Assembly (NCBI RefSeq): GCF_015278255.1
Contig: NZ_JADIJC010000013.1
Coordinates: 1 to 40,982, forward strand
Direction: 5' to 3'
Length of the DNA: 40,982 nt
Source: Microbacterium hibisci
GTDB taxonomy: Bacteria; Actinomycetota; Actinomycetes; Actinomycetales; Microbacteriaceae
The position numbers and the translations under genes were made by a program. Shown one piece after another: positions 7,610-15,346 of the stretch. The stretch's first letter is position 1, and each line of letters starts with the position of its first letter. Under the pieces are notes generated by a model, which was not told the DNA's origin, ran no database searches, and was given only the letters and a program-made list of their open reading frames with translations.

Positions 7610-8319
7610 CGCCCGACGCCGCCGACCCGGCCACCGCGGAGCTGCTCATCCCGGTCGCGCTTCCGGCGGGAGCCGTCGAGGTGTCGGCCGAGCTGGTCTC
7701 GCCCGCGAGTCCCTGGGCGTTCGCAGGCCTCGCGCACGGAGCGGGGGCCGGGTATCGGCATCCGTTCCTCACCGGCTTCGCCGACGCGCTCGCGCGAGAG
7801 GGTGTGGCGACCCTCCGGTTCAACTTCCCCTACGTCGAGGCAGGACGACGGATGCCGGGGCCCGCCGCTCACGCCGTGCTCACGTGGACGGCCGTCCACG
7901 CCGAGCTCGTCGAGCGGGCAGCGGGCGTGCCGGTCGCCGCGATCGGAAAGTCGTACGGCGGCCGGATGGCGTCGATGGCGGCGGCCGAGGGTGCGATCGA
8001 TCCGGCCGGCCTCGTCTACCTCGGCTATCCGCTGCATCCGCCCGGCAGCCCCGACAAGGCGCGCACCGCGCACCTGCCGGACGTGCCGCAGCCGCAGCTG
8101 TTCGTCGAGGGCACGAACGATCCCTTCATCGATCCCCATGAACAGCTGGAGGAGGCCGTCGCCTCCTGTCGCCGCGCGGAGATCGCCTGGATCGAGGGCG
8201 GCGGCCACTCCTTCGAGGTGAAAGGACGCAAGCGGCCGCCGGCGGAGATCGCGGGCGAGCTCGCCCCGCTCGTCGCGGACTGGCTGCGCCGCCGTCACTC
8301 CGGCGCGGGACCCACGTAA
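7606..8319 (+). CDS. Alpha/beta hydrolase, KANL3/Tex30-like
   Basis: A 237-residue alpha/beta hydrolase. The nucleophile elbow is GKSYGGR with S116; the acid is D172 in GTNDPF; the histidine is H201 in GGGHSF. The oxyanion region is AHGAGAGYRHPF. This is the dienelactone-hydrolase/Tex30-like family of small cytoplasmic hydrolases with unknown substrates. It is translationally coupled to the stress protein upstream (4-base overlap). Its last 25 bases overlap the end of the convergent citrate-synthase-like gene. Confidence 0.87.
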   Translation: MTPDAADPATAELLIPVALPAGAVEVSAELVSPASPWAFAGLAHGAGAGYRHPFLTGFADALAREGVATLRFNFPYVEAGRRMPGPAAHAVLTWTAVHAELVERAAGVPVAAIGKSYGGRMASMAAAEGAIDPAGLVYLGYPLHPPGSPDKARTAHLPDVPQPQLFVEGTNDPFIDPHEQLEEAVASCRRAEIAWIEGGGHSFEVKGRKRPPAEIAGELAPLVADWLRRRHSGAGPT

Positions 8320-9500
8320 CGACCGCGAGGGCGCAGGCGCATCGGCCGCTCGTCATACTCCTCAAGGGCGTGCGAGATCCACCCGCCGATGCGGCCCATC
8401 GCGAAGACGACGGCGCCGGCGTCATCGGGCATCCGGGCCCAGAGGGTCAGCGCGCCGAGGGCCAGATCGAGGTTCGGCGCCGCGCCCGCGCGGCGGGCCA
8501 CCTCGGCGCAGACGGTGTCGACAGCGGCCAGCACGTCGCCCGTGCCCGGCGTCTCGCGGAGCAGATCGAGGAGCACCGTCGCACGCATGTCTGCACCGGC
8601 ATACAGCGGCTGGCCGAACCCGGGGATGCCGCGGCCGCCGTCGCGGACGGCCCGCGCGATCGCCGCGCCGGCCGGCTCGCCATCGCGCACGGCGCGCAGC
8701 ATGCGGGCGGCGGGCCGGCTCGCGGTGCCGTGGAGCGGGGCGTCGAACGCACCGAGCGCCGCGGTCACCACGGCGTAGCCCGACGCGCGTGCCGACGCGG
8801 CGACCCGGGCGGCCAGCGTCGAGACGGCCAGGTCGTGGTCGATCACCAGGACCAGCGCGGCGTCGAGCACATGCGGCCCGTCGTGGTGTTCCGAAGGCGT
8901 GAGCGCCCGCCAGAGCGTCGAGGCGACCGCGCCGCCGGCGTCCTCGCCGGCGAGCGCGGCGGGAAGGCCGGTCACGAGCCGGGATCCGATCCTGGCGAGG
9001 TGCTCGGGGGCCGGATCGTGGCGCAGCGGGTCGGCGGCGGCGAACGCGGTCACGCCCACCAGCAGGCGATCGAGGGTGGTGGCGCCGTCCGGCAGAGCCG
9101 CCATCGCCCGCCGCGCCAGCGAGACGTCGTCGGGCATCGGCACGCGCAGGGCGTCCGCGCCCCACAGCCACGCGAGCACGGCTTCGAACGACTCGGTGCG
9201 CGCGAGCTCTGCGGCAGCCCGTTCGCGGTAGAACAGCTCGTCGTCGTCGATGTGCGCGAGCGATGTCTCGAGCACCATCAGCGGCGTCCCCGGCGCGGTC
9301 GTCGTCGCGCGCGGGGCGGTGGAGGGGGTACGTCGGCGTCGGCGGGCGAACGCTTCGACCTCCAGCGGGTCGAACCATGAGCCCGCGGCGTCGCGTTCGC
9401 GCGAGAGCAGACCGCGCGACACGTACGCGTACAGCGACTCCGGCTTGACGCCTAGCCGCGCTGCCGCCTCCGCGGCGCTGAGTCGGGGCAGGTCGCTCAT
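8295..9500 (-). CDS. Citrate-synthase-like protein with N-terminal helix-turn-helix
   Basis: A 401-residue protein. Residues 1-55 form a MerR/excisionase-type DNA-binding domain (LSAAEAAARLGVKPESLYAY then SRGLLSRERD and WFDPLEVEAFARRR). A basic linker leads into a full citrate-synthase fold. Compared with the family, H222 (DHDLAVST), H257 (APLHGTAS) and D345 (PNLD) are kept. The second catalytic His, expected in GFGHPLY, is Gln at position 297 (codon 8610-8612). Reduced or lost citrate-forming activity and a regulatory role are therefore plausible but unproven. Divergent from an ordinary citrate synthase, with inverted repeats right next to its start codon. Paired genes of this kind exist in other actinobacteria (SCO5831/SCO5832 in Streptomyces, from memory). 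Confidence 0.85.
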   Translation of the reverse strand: MSDLPRLSAAEAAARLGVKPESLYAYVSRGLLSRERDAAGSWFDPLEVEAFARRRRRTPSTAPRATTTAPGTPLMVLETSLAHIDDDELFYRERAAAELARTESFEAVLAWLWGADALRVPMPDDVSLARRAMAALPDGATTLDRLLVGVTAFAAADPLRHDPAPEHLARIGSRLVTGLPAALAGEDAGGAVASTLWRALTPSEHHDGPHVLDAALVLVIDHDLAVSTLAARVAASARASGYAVVTAALGAFDAPLHGTASRPAARMLRAVRDGEPAGAAIARAVRDGGRGIPGFGQPLYAGADMRATVLLDLLRETPGTGDVLAAVDTVCAEVARRAGAAPNLDLALGALTLWARMPDDAGAVVFAMGRIGGWISHALEEYDERPMRLRPRGRYVGPAPE

Positions 9501-9501
9501 A

Positions 9502-9535
9502 TTGATCCGATCAAGATTGACGAAGTGATGATCAA
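9502..9535. promoter_or_regulatory. TTGATC-type inverted repeats, candidate operator
   Basis: TTGATC-C-GATCAA at 9502-9514 is a perfect 6-bp inverted repeat with a one-base spacer, one base upstream of the citrate-synthase-like start. A second GATCAA half-site lies at 9530-9535, partnered by a weaker TTGAC at 9517-9521. This layout suits a dimeric MerR/excisionase-like regulator such as the adjacent gene product. Binding is inferred. Confidence 0.5.
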
Positions 9536-9549
9536 GTTCCCAGACTGAC

Positions 9550-9555
9550 TATAGC
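9550..9555 (-). promoter_or_regulatory. Candidate -10 box for the citrate-synthase-like gene
   Basis: On the minus strand this is TATAGT, five of six matches to TATAAT. It lies about 50 bases before the ATG at 9500, so the inverted repeats at 9502-9535 would fall just downstream of the transcription start, where a bound protein would block elongation. The -35 region is weak (CCGACC, 17 bases upstream). Confidence 0.4.
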
Positions 9556-9609
9556 GGGAACGCGGGCCGAGGTCGGGCACACGCCGCTCCACACCGACAA
9601 GGAGACGAG

Positions 9610-10752
9610 ATGAGCACCACGCGAACACCCCTCGAGGCGCCCCGCGGACTCGCGGGCGTCATCGTGGCCGACACCGCGGTGAGCGACGTCCGCGGTGCCG
9701 AGGGCTTCTACCAGTACCGTGATCGCTCGGCGATCGAGCTCGCCGCGTCGGCGACCTTCGAGGATGCGTGGCAGCTCCTCGTCACGGGCGCACCGGCGAC
9801 GGAGGCCTCCCGGCCGGCGTTCGCCGCCCGCATCGCCGACGCCACCGTCGCGCGGCGGGCCGACCTCGACGTCGTCGTCGACGCGGTGAGCGAGGCGACG
9901 CCTGACGTCCTCGCCGGGCTCGCCGCCTCGTGGCCGCTGCTCAGCGCGCGGCGCGGCATCCGTCCCCTCTACGATCTCGACGAGGACGAGCGCCTGGCCG
10001 ACGTGATCGACCTGGCCGCCGCAACGCCGTTCGTCGTCGGCGCGCTGTGGCGTCGGGGTCGCGCCGAGCCGGCAATCCCGGCGCTGGACGACCGCGGGGT
10101 CGTGGCGAACTACCTGCACCAGGTCACCGGCGTCGTGCCCGACGCCGAGACCGAGCGCGCGCTCACGGCCTACCTCATCGCCGTCATGGACCACGGTTTC
10201 AACGCATCGACGTTCACCGCGCGGGTCATCGCGTCGACGGGGGCGGATGCCGCGGCGTGCCTCACGGGCGCGCTCGGGGCGCTCACGGGCCCGCTGCACG
10301 GCGGAGCGCCGTCGCGCGCGCTCGACGGGCTGGACGCCGTCGGCAGCACCGACCGGGTCGAGCAGTGGATCCGCGGCGAGCTCGCCGCGGGCAGGCGCCT
10401 CATGGGCTTCGGGCACGCGGTCTACCGCACCGCCGACCCGCGCGCGGAGCTCATGAAGCAGGTCGCGCTGCGCACCGGCGGGTCGCGGGTAGAACTCGCC
10501 GTCGAGTTCCAGGAGACGGCCGAGCGACTGCTCGCCGAGGCGAAGCCCGGCCGGGAGCTGCACGCGAACGTCGAGTACTGGGCGGCGCTGGTCATGGAGC
10601 GGTGCGGGCTGCCGCGGTCGATGTTCACGCCGACCTTCGCCGTCGCCCGCACCATCGGCTGGACGGCGCACATCCTCGAGCAGGCGCGCGACCCCAAGAT
10701 CATCCGGCCGTCGGCGCGCTACATCGGTCCTCCGGTCCGCGCGGCGGCCTGA
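9610..10752 (+). CDS. Citrate synthase/2-methylcitrate synthase family
   Basis: A 380-residue type II-like citrate synthase. It condenses acetyl-CoA (or propionyl-CoA) with oxaloacetate. Catalytic H230 (GPLHGG) and H269 (GFGHAVYR) are present. The third catalytic position, usually Asp in NVDF, is Glu (E322 in NVEYW), a change I recall in the mycobacterial CitA (citrate synthase 2) branch. The C-terminal FTPTFAVARTIGWTAHILEQ and RPSARYIGP segments are typical. The ATG at 9610 follows AAGGAG at 9599-9604. Divergent from the DNA-binding paralogue, which may regulate it. Whether it is the main TCA enzyme or a secondary methylcitrate-type enzyme cannot be decided here. Confidence 0.88.
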   Translation: MSTTRTPLEAPRGLAGVIVADTAVSDVRGAEGFYQYRDRSAIELAASATFEDAWQLLVTGAPATEASRPAFAARIADATVARRADLDVVVDAVSEATPDVLAGLAASWPLLSARRGIRPLYDLDEDERLADVIDLAAATPFVVGALWRRGRAEPAIPALDDRGVVANYLHQVTGVVPDAETERALTAYLIAVMDHGFNASTFTARVIASTGADAAACLTGALGALTGPLHGGAPSRALDGLDAVGSTDRVEQWIRGELAAGRRLMGFGHAVYRTADPRAELMKQVALRTGGSRVELAVEFQETAERLLAEAKPGRELHANVEYWAALVMERCGLPRSMFTPTFAVARTIGWTAHILEQARDPKIIRPSARYIGPPVRAAA

Positions 10753-10788
10753 GCGATGCCCCGCCGAGCGCGGCCTGACGGCAAGCCC

Positions 10789-10804
10789 GCCGCTGTTCAG
10801 CGGC
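10789..10804. terminator. Weak hairpin between convergent genes
   Basis: GCCGCT and AGCGGC form a 6-bp stem around GTTC. The hairpin sits between the citrate synthase stop (10752) and the converging gamma-glutamyltransferase stop (10797). There is no T-run. Confidence 0.4.
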
Positions 10805-12605
10805 CGGCGGCGTAGCCCTGCATGCCGCGCGGGTTGGCGGCGCTCCACAGCAGGCCCGCGTCGGCATCGCGCCCGACCGCGGATACCCGTCCGAGCGTCC
10901 AGTCACCCGCCCGGGTGACCGCGTGCCCGCGGCGCTCGAGGCCCTCGATGACCGCCTCGCCCAGCCGGTCCTCGACCACAGCGCCGGCGGGCGTCCAGGT
11001 GCGGGGCCAGAACGATTCCGGCAATGACGTCGTGTGCAGCGCGGGCGCGTCGATCGCCTGCTGCGGCGAGTAGCCGCCGACGATGATGCGCAGTAGCGCC
11101 AGCAGCTGCCACTGGTCCTGCTGGTCGCCGCCGGGGGAGCCGATCGCGAACTCGGGCGCGCCGCCGCGCAGCACCAGCGTCGGCGTGAGCGTGGTGCGCG
11201 GCCGGCGGCCGGGCGCGAGGGACGACGGATACCCCGGCTCGAGCCACGTCATCTGCAGCCGCGTGCCCAGGCAGAACCCCAGCGCCGGTATCGTGGGGGA
11301 GGACTGCAGCCAGCCGCCCGAGGGCGTGGCGGAGACGATGTTCCCCCAGCGGTCGATGACATCGAAGTGGCACGTGTCGCCGCGCGTCTCGCCGCTCTTC
11401 GCCACGGTGGGTTCGCCGGTGCCCACCGCGGGAGCGTCGTACGACGTGCGCAGGGGCGGGCGGAACGCGGTGCGCCCGGGGACCGCACCGGGCCGGAACT
11501 CGGCCGACGCCTCGGCCGTGATGAGTGCGCGGCGCTCGTCGAGGTAGTCCGCCGACAGAAGCGCGTCGAGATCGACCTCGTCGTCGCCGAACCACGCGTC
11601 GCGGTCGGCGTACGCGAGCTTCTGCGCCTCGAGGATGGTGTGGGCACCGGCCTCCTGCGACGGGTCGAGCAGGTCGTCCGCAAGCGGCTCGAGCAGCCCG
11701 AGTGTCTGCAGCAGGGCCGGACCCTGCGTCCACGCCCCCGCCTTCGCGATCGTGCGGCCGCGGAACTCGCGGGCCACCGCCGGCTCGTACCCCGCCTCGA
11801 AGCCGGCGAAATCATCGGCGGTGATCACGGCGGCGTGCACGCCACCCCCTGAGTGGCGGTGCGGCTGCGACAGGAAGGACGTCGCCTCGTGCGCGACGAT
11901 GCCGGTCTTCCACTCCCGCCGCGCGGCGTCGATGCGCGCCGCGCGTCCGACGGGGCCGTCGTCACGCACGGTGCACGAGGCGTGCACCAGCGAGTCGAGC
12001 ACCGCCGCGTAGGCCGGGTTGCGCACCACGGTGCCCGCTGCTGGCGGGTCGCCTTCCGGCATCCAGAGCGCTGCCGAGGTCGGCCAGTCGTCCCGGAACA
12101 GCTCCGCCACGCGCGCGATGGTGGCAGCCGCGCCGGCGACGAGCGGATGCCCGTCCCGCGCGTAGCCGATCGCGTACGCCAGGACGTCGGTCAGCTCCCA
12201 GGTGCCGTGATCGCGGAGGAGGAGCAGCCAGGCGTCCACGGCTCCCGGCACCGCGGCGGCGAGTCCGCCCGCGCCGGGCACCAGGTCGAGCCCTTCGGCG
12301 CGGTAGTGGTCGATCGTCGCGCCCGCGGGCGCGGGACCCTGACCCATCAGCACCGTCGGGGCCGCGGCATCCGCCGTCTGGAAGATCCCCACGAGGTCCC
12401 CGCCGGGGCCGTTGAGGTGCGGCTCGACGACATGCAGCACGAAGGCCGCGGCCACTGCGGCGTCGAAGGCGTTGCCGCCGCGCTCGAGCACCGCCTGCGA
12501 GGTCGCCGTCGCGAGCCAGTGCGTCGAGGCGGACATGCCGAACGTGCCCGTCAGCGTCGGGCGCGTCGTGAAGGGCGCGGGAGGGGTGTATTTCGACACG
12601 CTCAA
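10797..12605 (-). CDS. ggt: Gamma-glutamyltransferase family protein
   Basis: A 602-residue Ntn-hydrolase that should self-cleave before Thr411 in RGDTCHFDV to give two subunits and then transfer or hydrolyse gamma-glutamyl groups. Family motifs are ERGGNAFDAAVAAAF near the N-terminus, EPHLNGPGGD, QKLAYADRD, NIVSATPSGG and IGSPGGDQQ. There is no signal peptide, so this is a cytoplasmic branch, and the true donor substrate is unknown. The conserved N-terminus (FTTRPTLTGTFGM) begins about 12 residues in, so the start must be TTG 12605 or GTG 12599. Both lie inside a repeat-like sequence and lack a clear ribosome binding site. Downstream of aminopeptidase P on the same strand, suggesting linked peptide turnover. 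Confidence 0.87.
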   Translation of the reverse strand: MSVSKYTPPAPFTTRPTLTGTFGMSASTHWLATATSQAVLERGGNAFDAAVAAAFVLHVVEPHLNGPGGDLVGIFQTADAAAPTVLMGQGPAPAGATIDHYRAEGLDLVPGAGGLAAAVPGAVDAWLLLLRDHGTWELTDVLAYAIGYARDGHPLVAGAAATIARVAELFRDDWPTSAALWMPEGDPPAAGTVVRNPAYAAVLDSLVHASCTVRDDGPVGRAARIDAARREWKTGIVAHEATSFLSQPHRHSGGGVHAAVITADDFAGFEAGYEPAVAREFRGRTIAKAGAWTQGPALLQTLGLLEPLADDLLDPSQEAGAHTILEAQKLAYADRDAWFGDDEVDLDALLSADYLDERRALITAEASAEFRPGAVPGRTAFRPPLRTSYDAPAVGTGEPTVAKSGETRGDTCHFDVIDRWGNIVSATPSGGWLQSSPTIPALGFCLGTRLQMTWLEPGYPSSLAPGRRPRTTLTPTLVLRGGAPEFAIGSPGGDQQDQWQLLALLRIIVGGYSPQQAIDAPALHTTSLPESFWPRTWTPAGAVVEDRLGEAVIEGLERRGHAVTRAGDWTLGRVSAVGRDADAGLLWSAANPRGMQGYAAGR

Positions 12606-12667
12606 TAACCGATGTGAGGACTCAATGACCGATGGGAGGCTCGATGACCGATGTGAGGGCTCGATGG
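12601..12667. repeat. Three tandem ~20-bp imperfect repeats
   Basis: Units at 12601-12620, 12621-12639 and 12640-12659 share the pattern CTC[AG]AT[AG]ACCGATG[TG]GAGG. A fourth partial copy (CTCGATGG) follows. They fill the gap between pepP and ggt. On the minus strand they lead into TTGAGCGTGTCGAAATACACC, which contains the ggt start. Confidence 0.8.
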
Positions 12668-12672
12668 AGCGG

Positions 12673-14127
12673 TCAGCGGCGGCCGCGCGCGATCCAGGCC
12701 TCGACCTCGTCGGCCGTGCGCGGGATCGCCGCCGACAGGTTCACGGGGCCGTCGGCGGTCATGAGGATGTCGTCCTCGATCCGCACGCCGATGCCGCGGT
12801 ACTCCTCGGGGACCGTGAGGTCGTCGATCTGGAAGTAGAGGCCGGGCTCGATCGTGAAGACCATGCCGGGTTCGAGCAGGCCGTCGTAGTACATGTCGCG
12901 GCGGGCCTGGGCGCAGTCGTGGACGTCGATGCCGAGGTGGTGGCTCGTGCCGTGCACCATGTACCGGCGATGGTGGCCGCCCCGGTCGGCGTCCAGCGCC
13001 TCCTCGGCGGTCACCGGCAGCAGTCCCCACTCGGCGACGCGGTTCGCGATGACCTGCATCGCGGCCTCGTGGATCGAGCGGAACTTCACGCCGGGCTTCG
13101 CCGCGGCGAAGGCGGCGTCGGCCGCCTCGCGGACCGTCTCGTACACCCTGCGCTGCACGTCGGTGAAGCGGCCGCTCACCGGCAGCGTGCGGGTGATGTC
13201 GGCGGTGTAGAGACTGTCGACCTCGACCCCCGCGTCGATCAGGATGAGGTCGCCCGGCACCACGGCGCCGTCGTTGCGCGTCCAGTGCAGATAGCAGGCG
13301 TGTGGACCGGATGCCGCGATCGTGTCGTAGCCGACCGCGTTGCCGTCGCTGCGCGCCCGCTGGTGGAAGACACCCTCGACCACGCGCTCGCCGCGCGGGT
13401 GCTCGATGACCGCGGGGAGGTTCGCGACGATGTCGTCGAAGCCGTCGGCGGTGACCTGCACCGCGAGCTCCATCTGGCCGATCTCGTAGGCGTCCTTGAC
13501 GAGGCGGAGCTCCGACACGAAACGGGTGAGGTCGTCGTCCTGGTCGAGCACGACATCGCCGTCGCCCGACTCGAAGTCGTCGATGTGCGCGGTGGCGAGG
13601 CCGAGGTCGGCGGCCACCCCGGCCAGCGCGGGCCTCGGTCCGATCCAGAACTCGCCGATCGAGGCATCCGAGTAGAACTCGCTCGTGGTGCGGTCGGCGC
13701 GCTCGCGGAAGTACAGGGTGACGTCGTGGCCGCCCGCGCTGCGCGGGTCGAAGACGAGCACCGCCCCCGGCTCGGAGTCGGACGCCCACCCGGTCAGGTG
13801 CGAGAAGGCGGAGTGCGCGCGGAACGGGTAGTCGGTGTCGTTGCTGCGCTGCTTGAGCTCTCCCGCGGGGAGGACCAGACGCTTGCCCGGGAAGGCGGCC
13901 GAGACCGCGTCGCGGCGCGCCGCCGCGAACGACGCCTGTGCGCGCGCCGGCGGTGTGGATTCGGGCCGCTCGGCCCAGCCGGACGAGATCGTGTCGAGGA
14001 AGCCCTGGCCGTACGGCTGGCGACGATTGGTGCTGGTCGAAGGCGGGGTCGAGGACTCGGTGGAGGTCTCGGCGGTCTCGGCGGTGCTCGTGGCGCCCGG
14101 TGACTGCTCGGCGGCTGCGCTGCTCAT
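12673..14127 (-). CDS. pepP: Xaa-Pro aminopeptidase (aminopeptidase P)
   Basis: A 484-residue M24B metallopeptidase that removes an N-terminal residue preceding proline. A creatinase-like N-domain (about 60-200) is followed by the pita-bread catalytic domain. The five metal ligands are visible: D298 (LIDAG), D310 (TADITRT), H397 (HGTSHHLGID), E427 (TIEPGLYF) and E451 (VRIEDD). The first 35 residues are a Thr/Ser/Glu-rich disordered lead with no signal peptide. The ATG at 14127 is taken as the start; the domain only needs a start before about residue 35, so a shorter form is possible. It is followed on the same strand by ggt after 67 bases of tandem repeats. Confidence 0.93.
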   Translation of the reverse strand: MSSAAAEQSPGATSTAETAETSTESSTPPSTSTNRRQPYGQGFLDTISSGWAERPESTPPARAQASFAAARRDAVSAAFPGKRLVLPAGELKQRSNDTDYPFRAHSAFSHLTGWASDSEPGAVLVFDPRSAGGHDVTLYFRERADRTTSEFYSDASIGEFWIGPRPALAGVAADLGLATAHIDDFESGDGDVVLDQDDDLTRFVSELRLVKDAYEIGQMELAVQVTADGFDDIVANLPAVIEHPRGERVVEGVFHQRARSDGNAVGYDTIAASGPHACYLHWTRNDGAVVPGDLILIDAGVEVDSLYTADITRTLPVSGRFTDVQRRVYETVREAADAAFAAAKPGVKFRSIHEAAMQVIANRVAEWGLLPVTAEEALDADRGGHHRRYMVHGTSHHLGIDVHDCAQARRDMYYDGLLEPGMVFTIEPGLYFQIDDLTVPEEYRGIGVRIEDDILMTADGPVNLSAAIPRTADEVEAWIARGRR

Positions 14128-14210
14128 GCTGACAGTCTCGCACGCGAGGGAGAGAGCGGGCAGGCCCGGCCTGCCGGGCGGCTCAGCCGCGGGGTGCTGC
14201 AGTCGGAGAG

Positions 14211-15239
14211 TCAGCCGGCAGGCTCGTACTGGACGATCAGAGGCCGGTGGTCCGAGCCCGACCCGGACTCATCGTTCGATCTCAGCACCAGCGATCCGGA
14301 GGCCCGCCATTGCGAGGTGGCCATGACGTGATCGATCGGTGCGCCGAACACCGCCGGCAGGGCGGACGACCAGGTGCCGAGTGCTCCGTTGCCGGTCTCC
14401 ACCGCGGCGTCGGTGCAGTGGCCCAGCGTCGCACCGTCGACGCCCAGCCCCGACATGTGGTCGACCGTCGCGTTGAAGTCGCCGGCCATGATCACATTGC
14501 CGTCGCCGCACTGATCGGCCAGCCAGCGGAGGTCGTCGCGCCAGCTCTGCATGTAGCTCGGGCGCGGTGCCACCGCGTGGGCGGCGACCACGATCGGCCC
14601 CTCGCCCGAGACCGGCATCGCCACGGCGCTGGGCACGGTGGAGGTGTTGCTGGTGCCGTCGAGCGACGACTCGATGACGGCGTAGTCGCCCAGCTCGGGC
14701 GAGATCAGCAGGGTCGTGGAGCCGGCATCCCATTCCGTCGACGGGTCCTCGGCGTGGTGAGCCCACATCCGGTGCCCGAGATCCCGCATCGCCAGGGCGA
14801 CGCGCTCGCCGGTCTCGATGGTGGTCTCGGGCAGCGCCACGATGTCGGCATCCATCGCCACCGCGATCTTCGCGATCGTGTCGGGCGGAGTCGCGGGGCC
14901 TGCGGTGTTCCACGTCATCACGCGGATGCTGGCGTCGGTCTTCGTCGGCAGCGGGTCGGTGCCGAGTCCTCCGCGCGACGCGAGCACGGCCACGTTGGCG
15001 ACCGTCGCGACACCGGCGATCACGGCGATCGAGAAGGCGAAGCCGCGGATGGGCCGCGCGATCGCGAGCAGCAGCGCCAGCAGCGCCGCGAGCGCGAAGG
15101 CGAGCGCGAGGATGCCGCGGAACGACACGATCTGGGCGATCGGGTACAGGCGCTCCACGCGGAAGAATCCCGGGAAGGTCACCACCGTCGCGGTGATCGC
15201 GCAGAGCACCGCCGCGAGGATCCCGAGCAGGCGAAGCAC
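14211..15239 (-). CDS. Membrane-anchored endonuclease/exonuclease/phosphatase family protein
   Basis: A 342-residue protein. About three N-terminal membrane helices (about 1-90) are followed by an extracytoplasmic EEP domain. EEP motifs are RVMTWNTAG, IVALPETTIE with the metal-binding Glu, MAGDFNATVDHM, and terminal SGSDHRPLIVQY. This domain cleaves phosphodiesters (nucleic acids or phospholipid head groups); the substrate is unknown. Many actinobacteria carry such three-helix secreted-type EEP proteins. The start is set at GTG 15239 because a TAGAGT box ends seven bases upstream; the in-frame GTG at 15296 would overlap that promoter. Divergent from the PHP gene. Confidence 0.83.
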   Translation of the reverse strand: MLRLLGILAAVLCAITATVVTFPGFFRVERLYPIAQIVSFRGILALAFALAALLALLLAIARPIRGFAFSIAVIAGVATVANVAVLASRGGLGTDPLPTKTDASIRVMTWNTAGPATPPDTIAKIAVAMDADIVALPETTIETGERVALAMRDLGHRMWAHHAEDPSTEWDAGSTTLLISPELGDYAVIESSLDGTSNTSTVPSAVAMPVSGEGPIVVAAHAVAPRPSYMQSWRDDLRWLADQCGDGNVIMAGDFNATVDHMSGLGVDGATLGHCTDAAVETGNGALGTWSSALPAVFGAPIDHVMATSQWRASGSLVLRSNDESGSGSDHRPLIVQYEPAG

Positions 15240-15246
15240 GACCGCG

Positions 15247-15252
15247 ACTCTA
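15247..15252 (-). promoter_or_regulatory. -10 box of the EEP-family gene, leaderless type
   Basis: Minus-strand TAGAGT, seven bases before GTG 15239. Confidence 0.42.
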
Positions 15253-15334
15253 TGCGAGCAGGCTGGGAGATCCGTCAGCGCAGCGGCGTGGCGCACCGCG
15301 CCCGCATCGCCCGCGTCGCCGGCGCGGCCCGCGC

Positions 15335-15340
15335 TACGCT
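15335..15340 (+). promoter_or_regulatory. -10 box of the PHP gene
   Basis: TACGCT followed by six bases (CGGAGG) and ATG 15347. The six bases could also serve as a ribosome binding site in a read-through message, but the spacing to ATG is too short for a normal one. Confidence 0.42.
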
Positions 15341-15346
15341 CGGAGG

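Noticed and set aside
12601..12667. A possible CRISPR array
   Set aside because: The ~20-bp units are directly adjacent with no unique spacers, and no cas genes are nearby.
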